A stretch of DNA of 37,256 bases from Saprospiraceae bacterium UBA6168 (GTDB lineage Bacteria > Bacteroidota > Bacteroidia > Chitinophagales > Saprospiraceae): the NCBI GenBank assembly GCA_002435785.1, contig DIUC01000085.1, positions 70,553 to 107,808 of the forward strand, given 5' to 3'. Below the pieces are notes generated by a model. The model saw nothing but the letters and a program-made list of their open reading frames with translations. It was not told where the DNA came from and did no database searches. Each line of letters starts with the position of its first letter. Within the stretch, counting starts at the first letter, position 1. The translations under genes were made by a program, and so were the position numbers. Below are positions 31,552 to 37,256 of the stretch, piece after piece.

Positions 31552-33435
31552 TTGTGCAGAATATTATTTGTCTGTACGCTTTTTTTGCCTGTATTCGCTT
31601 TTGATATGGGTGCGCAAGTCACTCCAGGTAACATCCAGTTCCAGAGTACGAACGGTGATGACCCCAGCGGCATGCGGCGTATGGATGTGTACTGGGATGA
31701 TTTCGTAATCCCACAACCAACAGACCCTTATGATTATACCCTGATCATTCAGGTAAACATCAGCACAAACGCTACCACAGGTTCGTGCGTGGATCTGGCG
31801 TTAAGCAAGGCTTATGTCCACCCTGCGTTCCCTGCAAGTGCCTTGATGTTAAACGGCAGCGGAGTTGAATTCAGTGCATCCAAAATTGAAGAGTTAAACT
31901 TGAATGCGATAGAGGGTAGCAGCCCCATCTTACTGTTCAGTATTGTTTTCATAGGGGCTCCCAACTCAACTTTAACATTCAGTTGGAATAGTTCACCAAG
32001 TCCAAGAATTTACACCGTAATTGGTGGCACTGCCCCCACTTGGCTTCTAACGCAATTGAACAACAACATGCCGCGCAATATCGTTACGAACACCATCTCG
32101 GGCAGCATCTACAAGCCCGCATTTACGCAGGCTGTCTGCGGTCAGGGGCAGAACAATGCGGTGACCCAAGTCAACATTACAAGGACGCCCAACGTTACCT
32201 GCGGCACTACTCTAACGCCCGTCACCATTACCAACGGTAATAATGGAGCGTATGCTTTTCAAAACAACCCGGGTGGCATCAATCAAAGCCTACCAAGTTA
32301 TTTTGATTATACCATTAGCCCGACGAAAACCAATGGTATCAATTGTGGCTTGAATGGTATGGATATTACATTGATACAACAGCATATATTGTATATTGAT
32401 TTGCTTGATTACGCATATCAGTTAATTGCTGCGGATATGAACCTTAGTGGGACAATTTCTACGGCTGATTATGCAATTATCCAACAAGTTATCCTTGGAA
32501 ACAATACTGGCCTACCTGCAAACTGGCGTTCGTGGGCATTCCCTCCAACAGCTGTTTATGGGGCTTTTGCTCCACCCACAAGCAATAATTCGCCTGTACC
32601 TGTTTTCAACGAATTTCTTCAGTTCAACGATTTAAACTCGAATTTCACCATTCAGGATTTTGTCGGCATAAAACGTGGGGATGTGGATGGCAGTTGCACA
32701 CAGTGCAATGCCGCTTTTGAGGAGGGTGGCTCTGATGACCGGGAATCCAACCCCACAAATAACATTGTTTTGAGTGACAGGGCTGTTAGAGTAGGAGAAA
32801 CCATTGAACTGCCCATAAAGATGGAAGATTGGGACGAGGACAACAATGTCATATCCTTTGCCCTACAATTTGACCAAAACTACTTTGACGTGCTGACCGT
32901 GAAAGATGGCGCACTTCCGAATTTTGACGAAAATAGCTTCAACTGGGAAGCTATGGACGAAGGCTTGCTCCGGTGCGTTTGGGTCAACAAATATGGCGAA
33001 AAGCAACAACTGAAAAAAGAAGATGCACTTTTTTACGTGGTGCTCAAAGCGAAGGCTAATCTGTCCAGCCTCAAAGATTTGGTGCAAATAAGGACAGACA
33101 TCCAAGACTGTAGTGTGGTCACTAAGGAACTGAAGCAGGATTTTCTTGGCATCAGGTTTGTACAGCCGGATGTGCCCCATGCGCTTTTGGAAGTAACGGT
33201 TTACCCGAACCCATTTGGCGACGAGCTGAACCTTGTGTTCAACCAAGAAGCTGATGGTGAAGTAACACTAGAGGTCTTGAGCTTGGATGGCCGAAAACTG
33301 TATGTTTCCAACATGATGTTGGAGAAGGGGACTCATAATGTTGTAGTACCAACTTCTAATTTTCCCAGCGGGCTGCTTGCTTATCGGGTAGTTACTAGTA
33401 ATAAAGAGTTTAGCGGCAGGGTAGTTAAAAGATAA
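31552..33435 (+). CDS. T9SS type A cargo with dockerin-like and cohesin-like domains
   Basis: A secreted protein of about 627 residues from the TTG at 31552. A signal segment LFVCTLFLPVFAFDMGAQ is followed by a beta-rich N-terminal domain. A dockerin-like double EF-type segment (about 250-322) has GLNGMDITLIQQHIL and NLSGTISTADYAIIQQ. A cohesin-like domain spans about 403-525. A type A T9SS sorting domain (546-627) begins VTVYPNPFGDELNL and ends GRVVKR. The sorting domain directs export through the outer membrane and surface attachment. The natural start is probably the ATG at 31503, out of frame by one base because of the C9 tract. A terminator follows the stop. Confidence 0.88.
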   Translation: MCRILFVCTLFLPVFAFDMGAQVTPGNIQFQSTNGDDPSGMRRMDVYWDDFVIPQPTDPYDYTLIIQVNISTNATTGSCVDLALSKAYVHPAFPASALMLNGSGVEFSASKIEELNLNAIEGSSPILLFSIVFIGAPNSTLTFSWNSSPSPRIYTVIGGTAPTWLLTQLNNNMPRNIVTNTISGSIYKPAFTQAVCGQGQNNAVTQVNITRTPNVTCGTTLTPVTITNGNNGAYAFQNNPGGINQSLPSYFDYTISPTKTNGINCGLNGMDITLIQQHILYIDLLDYAYQLIAADMNLSGTISTADYAIIQQVILGNNTGLPANWRSWAFPPTAVYGAFAPPTSNNSPVPVFNEFLQFNDLNSNFTIQDFVGIKRGDVDGSCTQCNAAFEEGGSDDRESNPTNNIVLSDRAVRVGETIELPIKMEDWDEDNNVISFALQFDQNYFDVLTVKDGALPNFDENSFNWEAMDEGLLRCVWVNKYGEKQQLKKEDALFYVVLKAKANLSSLKDLVQIRTDIQDCSVVTKELKQDFLGIRFVQPDVPHALLEVTVYPNPFGDELNLVFNQEADGEVTLEVLSLDGRKLYVSNMMLEKGTHNVVVPTSNFPSGLLAYRVVTSNKEFSGRVVKR

Positions 33436-33453
33436 ACAACCTTGTCAAAAGTA

Positions 33454-33491
33454 TTGCCGGACACTAATCAATGGTGTTTGGCAATGCATTT
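33454..33491 (+). terminator. Terminator of the first T9SS gene
   Basis: An 11-bp stem with two G-T pairs (TTGCCGGACAC at 33454-33464 with GTGTTTGGCAA at 33474-33484) is followed by TGCATTTTTG. Confidence 0.7.
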
Positions 33492-33568
33492 TTGATTTTG
33501 AAACCCCAGTTTGATAACCCAAACTCATGTGGCAAATGCTGTCCATTTATCAAATCATATCCCTTCCC

Positions 33569-36500
33569 ATGAATGTTCATATTAAAATAGCAATAATCCT
33601 CATTGCTTTTCCTTTAGCGCTTTTTTCCCAGCAGTTTTACTATTCCGATTTAAACAAAAACGTACATCTATATGACATGACAAATTGCCATGATTCAATA
33701 GTTATCAACATACAATTTTCAGGTGTAGCCTTTCAGGATATAACTTTTGCCCCGGATGGTAATTTATATGCCGTTACTGTTGGTAATTTATACCTTATAA
33801 ATCAACAAACAGGTGCTGCAACCCTTGTTAATGATTGGTGCCCTAATTATTTTTGTTATTCAACTTCCTTAATATCTGATGCTGAAGGGAATATATATGC
33901 CGCAGGAGATAGCCTCTATGTCTATAATATCTTCTCTGGATTTTCGGCGAACCTTGGAGCATTCCCACAGGGCATAGTTTCTGCTGGTGATATGACTTTT
34001 TATGCTGGCCAACTATATTTAACAACCTCCACCAATGACTTAGTTGCAGTTGATATAGAAAACCCAGAAAACAGTCAGATTGTATTTGCCTTTAACACAA
34101 ATCTCCCTATTGTAGGCATAAGTAATTTTTTTATCTCATGTGATAGCTCAATTGCAATAGGGGTTACTCAGTTTGGCGAAATGTACTGGATAGATATTGA
34201 AAACCAAACCACTATCCTCGCACCATGCAGCGTAACCAATTTCCAATTGGCTGGCCTCGCCACCCCCCAAGAATACCTCGCCTCCAACTGCACCTTCATC
34301 TTCGACCTTGATGGCGACGACAGCAGCGGACAAACGAACGGGAATTATGCGGTCGCCACCTGCATACTACCCGCACCCATAACCGATACCGACTTCGAAC
34401 TGCAATCCGGCTATTTGATAGACTCAATTGTTATTGAAAATGACCCCAACTTTGACCTGCCTTATGAATATTGCGCTGTTGGGTTTCAACCGGGCATTTC
34501 TTATTATGTCAACAATGCCAATAATTTAGTTTTTGCTAATCTTGGAAATGCTACTGCGGCGGAATTTAAAGCAGTTTTAGCGACTGTGCGATACCACAAC
34601 GATTCGCCGAACCCAGCTTATGGTATAGTCAGGGATATAAAAATCACCGTTTGGTCTGCTTCGGCAGGGCAGCAGCTGACCAGGGTATTCAGCGTCACAT
34701 ATTGGCCCTTGCCTATGTTCTCGTTGGGAATGGATACTGTTCTTTGTCCTAACAATGATATTGTGCTCATTCCAAGCCCCTCCAATTGGCCTAATGGGTA
34801 TGAGTATGAATGGCAGGATGGCAGCACAGGCAACATATTTACAGTAACGGCATTTGGAGAATATTCTCTTACCATATCAGCTGATTTCGCTGTGGGATGT
34901 AGTGGGTCTGACTCGGTGCAAGTAACGGCAGGAACATCAATAAGCACACAGTCCACCATCCAGCTTTGCACCGGCGAGAGCATCACCCTCAACGGCCAAG
35001 CCTTCACCTCCGACACCACCGTCTGCACGACCTACTCTGCCTTCAGTGGCTGCGATTCCACGCACTGCACCACGGTGGTGTTCACGCCGCTCGTGCAGTC
35101 CACGATTTCTGCGAGTATCTGCCAAGGCAGCTCGTTCCCCTTCAATGGCCAATTGCTCACGATGTCCGGTACCTACCTCGACACCATCGCCAGCTCCAAC
35201 GGATGTGACACCCTGCTACAACTGGACCTCGCCGTGTTGTCCGCCAGTTTCACTTCATTGGATTCCGCCGTCTGCCAAGGGGATTCGGTCTCGGTTGGCG
35301 GTCAGTTTTTCAGCAACCCCGGCCTCCACACCGTGGTTTTGCCTTCCAATAATGGTTGCGACAGCACCGTGGCGCTCAACCTTTCCGTTTTACAAAATAC
35401 AAGCACAAACGTCGCTGCCACGATTTGCGAAGGAAGCAGCTACACGGTGGGCGGCATGATGTTCTCGTCGCCGGGCCTGCACACCGTCACCCTGCCCAAC
35501 TGGCAGGGTTGCGACAGCACCGTGAACTTGAGCCTGACCGTGCAGCCAGCCATTTCTATCAACCTGGACACCGCCATTTGCGAAGGCCAATCCTTGATTT
35601 TTTTCGGGCAAAACATTTCGCAGCCCGGCAGCTACGAGCATACGGCCACTTCCCCGACTGCTTGCGACACGGTTTATAATTTGACCCTGTCCGTGCTGGC
35701 ATTGCCGACTGTGGCCATCATCCAATCACCCAATGGCTGTGCTGCTGCTTCGGTACTTTTGAGCGCCAGTTCAAGCACTGCGGCAAACGTTTTATTGTGG
35801 TCAAATGCAGCAACGGGGCCAACTGTCTCGGCCACTTCCAGCGGCCAATATTCGGTGACAGCAACGGATGCAAATGGTTGCAGCAGTGCGGCAACCACAA
35901 TAGTAAGCCTGGCACCGCCCTTGGTAGCGAGTATTGAGACTTCCTCGCCAAAATGCGCCAACGACTTGGACGGCTGGATTGAAGTTTTGGGTGAGTCAGG
36001 TGGCATTCCACCATATTCCTTCGCTATCAACGGTGGGCCTTCCACTTCCAACCCTATCTTCGAGGACTTAGGGAGCGGTACATATGAAGTCGTAATGATG
36101 GACAATAGTGGCTGTACTTGGGACACGATTGTACTCATTGCCGAGCCTCCAGTTTTTCAAGTAAATACAGGGCCAGACCAGACCATCCAAGTTGGAGCAA
36201 TGGCAAATTTAAGCTTGAATTCAAGTTCCCCGCTTGACAGCATTTGGTGGGTACCAACCGATTTCTTGGATTGTACAACTTGCCAAAACCCGACCTCAAC
36301 GCCCGATAACAGTATTGAATACCAAGTCTTTGCGCTTGACAGCAACGGTTGCTTGGCATCCGATATGTTCAGCATCATCGTCTTGCAGCCGCAGGGCAGT
36401 GATGTGTATGCACCAAATGCTTTTTCCCCGAACGGGGACGGCATCAATGATGCGTTCACACTTTTTGGAAATGAAAAAATCGAGGCAATTGAAAACCTGA

Positions 36501-36691
36501 CCATTTTCGACCGATGGGGCGGGATGGTTTTTTATGCGGAAGGAATTGCTCCTAATGACCTCTCCAAGGGTTGGACAGGTGAATGGCGGGGCAAGCAGGC
36601 GAACCAAGGCGTTTATACCTGGATGGCAACGGTCAAATTGGCGGATGGAACCAATAAATTATTGGCAGGAGACGTGACCTTGCTACGGTGA
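33569..36691 (+). CDS. Large T9SS type B cargo with five Cys repeats and a SprB-like repeat
   Basis: A 1040-residue secreted protein. The signal peptide is MNVHIKIAIILIAFPLALFSQ, so the ATG at 33569 is preferred to one 42 bases upstream. Residues about 25-207 look like a beta-propeller. A cadherin-like region (270-380) and an Ig-like module follow. Five repeats of about 50 residues (457-710) each carry an N-terminal C-x-G and a C-terminal GCDS or ACDT. A SprB-type repeat (about 784-860) precedes a gliding-motility-type C-terminal domain (944-1040, APNAFSPNGDGINDAF to the end), the T9SS type B signal. These proteins are surface-anchored adhesins or secreted factors. The Cys-repeat stretch is more GC-rich than the N-terminal part. 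Confidence 0.92.
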   Translation: MNVHIKIAIILIAFPLALFSQQFYYSDLNKNVHLYDMTNCHDSIVINIQFSGVAFQDITFAPDGNLYAVTVGNLYLINQQTGAATLVNDWCPNYFCYSTSLISDAEGNIYAAGDSLYVYNIFSGFSANLGAFPQGIVSAGDMTFYAGQLYLTTSTNDLVAVDIENPENSQIVFAFNTNLPIVGISNFFISCDSSIAIGVTQFGEMYWIDIENQTTILAPCSVTNFQLAGLATPQEYLASNCTFIFDLDGDDSSGQTNGNYAVATCILPAPITDTDFELQSGYLIDSIVIENDPNFDLPYEYCAVGFQPGISYYVNNANNLVFANLGNATAAEFKAVLATVRYHNDSPNPAYGIVRDIKITVWSASAGQQLTRVFSVTYWPLPMFSLGMDTVLCPNNDIVLIPSPSNWPNGYEYEWQDGSTGNIFTVTAFGEYSLTISADFAVGCSGSDSVQVTAGTSISTQSTIQLCTGESITLNGQAFTSDTTVCTTYSAFSGCDSTHCTTVVFTPLVQSTISASICQGSSFPFNGQLLTMSGTYLDTIASSNGCDTLLQLDLAVLSASFTSLDSAVCQGDSVSVGGQFFSNPGLHTVVLPSNNGCDSTVALNLSVLQNTSTNVAATICEGSSYTVGGMMFSSPGLHTVTLPNWQGCDSTVNLSLTVQPAISINLDTAICEGQSLIFFGQNISQPGSYEHTATSPTACDTVYNLTLSVLALPTVAIIQSPNGCAAASVLLSASSSTAANVLLWSNAATGPTVSATSSGQYSVTATDANGCSSAATTIVSLAPPLVASIETSSPKCANDLDGWIEVLGESGGIPPYSFAINGGPSTSNPIFEDLGSGTYEVVMMDNSGCTWDTIVLIAEPPVFQVNTGPDQTIQVGAMANLSLNSSSPLDSIWWVPTDFLDCTTCQNPTSTPDNSIEYQVFALDSNGCLASDMFSIIVLQPQGSDVYAPNAFSPNGDGINDAFTLFGNEKIEAIENLTIFDRWGGMVFYAEGIAPNDLSKGWTGEWRGKQANQGVYTWMATVKLADGTNKLLAGDVTLLR

Positions 36692-36711
36692 AGCCCCTAT
36701 AAGAGGGGCTT
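36691..36711. terminator. Short hairpin between the T9SS gene and pyruvate kinase
   Basis: An 8-bp stem (AAGCCCCT/AGGGGCTT) overlapping the stop codon of the T9SS gene. No T-run on either side, so termination is uncertain. Confidence 0.45.
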
Positions 36712-36721
36712 AATCCCCCCC

Positions 36722-37256
36722 TCATTCCACCTGCGTCACCCGCAGCATGTTGGTCCGTAGGCGCTTGGTCAGCGGCATGGAGCCGATGTTGACGACCACG
36801 TCACCGGCGCTTACTTCCCCGAAGTCTTTGAGGATGGCGAGGGTGTCATCAATGGTCTCATCGGTGGTAGTGAACTTGTCGTAGTAAAAACCCTTCACGC
36901 CCCAAACAAGGTTAAGGGTAGCGAGGATATGCACTTGGCCGGAGAAGATGCAGATTTTGCGCTTCGGCCTGCGGCTGGAGACTTTGAAGGCGGTGTAGCC
37001 GGACACGGTCAAGCCGGTGATGACCTTGGCATTGATGCGCTCGGCCACGTCCACGGCACTGTAGCAGACCACGTCGCTGTGGAAGGTGGACGAGTTGGGC
37101 GAAGGCTCTGGGAAGCGCACTTGGTAGAGGTCGTTGTGTTCTACTTGGTGGATGATGCGGCCCATGGTTTCGATGGTTTCTACGGGAAACTTGCCCATGG
37201 CCGTCTCGCCGGAGCACATGATGGCGTCGCAGCCGTCCAGCACGGCGTTGGCCACG
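36722..37256 (-). CDS. pyk: Pyruvate kinase, C-terminal part
   Basis: The 3' part of a pyruvate kinase, cut by the window end; the rest lies beyond 37256. The visible residues begin ANAVLDGCDAIM and include CSGETAMGKFPVE, the active-site segment that follows the second substrate loop (Leu is more usual than the Cys here). The C-terminal allosteric domain follows, with ITGLTVSGYTAFKVSSRRPK and GDVVVNIGSMPLT. The enzyme makes pyruvate and ATP from phosphoenolpyruvate and ADP. It is convergent with the T9SS gene. Confidence 0.95.
   Translation of the reverse strand, partial: VANAVLDGCDAIMCSGETAMGKFPVETIETMGRIIHQVEHNDLYQVRFPEPSPNSSTFHSDVVCYSAVDVAERINAKVITGLTVSGYTAFKVSSRRPKRKICIFSGQVHILATLNLVWGVKGFYYDKFTTTDETIDDTLAILKDFGEVSAGDVVVNIGSMPLTKRLRTNMLRVTQVE

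Noticed and set aside
1..37256. tRNA, rRNA, riboswitch or prophage genes
   Set aside because: I looked for TPsiC-like arms, rRNA motifs, FMN-type leaders at ribA, and phage or transposase motifs, and saw none that I could support.

Overview
The window looks like chromosomal DNA of a Bacteroidota bacterium, most likely the Saprospiria lineage. Three things point there. Two large secreted proteins carry type IX secretion (T9SS) C-terminal domains, one with dockerin-like and cohesin-like modules and one with SprB-type repeats and a gliding-motility-type C-terminus. Gene starts lack clear Shine-Dalgarno sequences but repeatedly follow Bacteroidota -7 elements (TAnnTTTG or TAnnTTCG). Several families present (DUF4783, BatC-like TPR protein, mitochondrial-type aconitase, a multicopy helical protein family) are typical of the phylum. 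The exact genus cannot be read from the sequence.

Layout. 1-3.6 kb: a sugar phosphate isomerase/epimerase-like gene diverges from aconitase. 3.6-6.0 kb: an accessory zone with 21-bp tandem repeats, an uncharacterised helical protein (copy A), and an AT-rich lipoprotein gene bracketed by hairpins. 6.0-7.9 kb: an orphan MoxR-like ATPase preceded by a 9-bp repeat hairpin, then an alpha/beta hydrolase. 7.9-10.1 kb: heme A synthase flanked on both sides by non-coding DNA rich in DnaA-box-like sites, a candidate bipartite replication origin. 10.1-13.3 kb: SRAP/YedK, ComM and a secreted DUF3108/TapB-like protein. 13.4-15.8 kb: an HNH nuclease with an overlapping helical partner, a 95-bp duplicate of the 3' end of the next permease gene, 42-bp repeats and helical protein copy B. 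15.8-25.9 kb: an FtsX-type ABC permease, a BatC-like TPR protein, two envelope proteins, GTP cyclohydrolase II diverging from an OmpR-type regulator, an SH3 protein diverging from DprA, alkaline phosphatase and a DUF4783 protein. 26.2-30.8 kb: phosphoglycerate mutase with a lipoprotein, then thrB-thrC, with two perfect parS-like palindromes at the thrC end and inside thrC. 31.5-36.7 kb: two T9SS cargo genes, the first with a nine-C tract that breaks the reading frame from its natural ATG. 36.7 kb to the end: the 3' part of pyruvate kinase.

Most genes are single or paired housekeeping genes in mixed orientation. Clear operons are HNH/partner, gpmI/lipoprotein and thrB/thrC. The most unusual biology is in the non-coding DNA. 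Helical proteins A and B are only about 45% identical, yet carry a leader that is 47/48 identical directly before their start codons, and similar hairpin terminators and 21- or 42-bp repeats after them. Copy B sits between two copies of the permease 3' end, as if a small unit had inserted there. Together with the candidate origin and parS sites, the window appears to be origin-proximal and to carry small repeat-associated gene units of unknown function.
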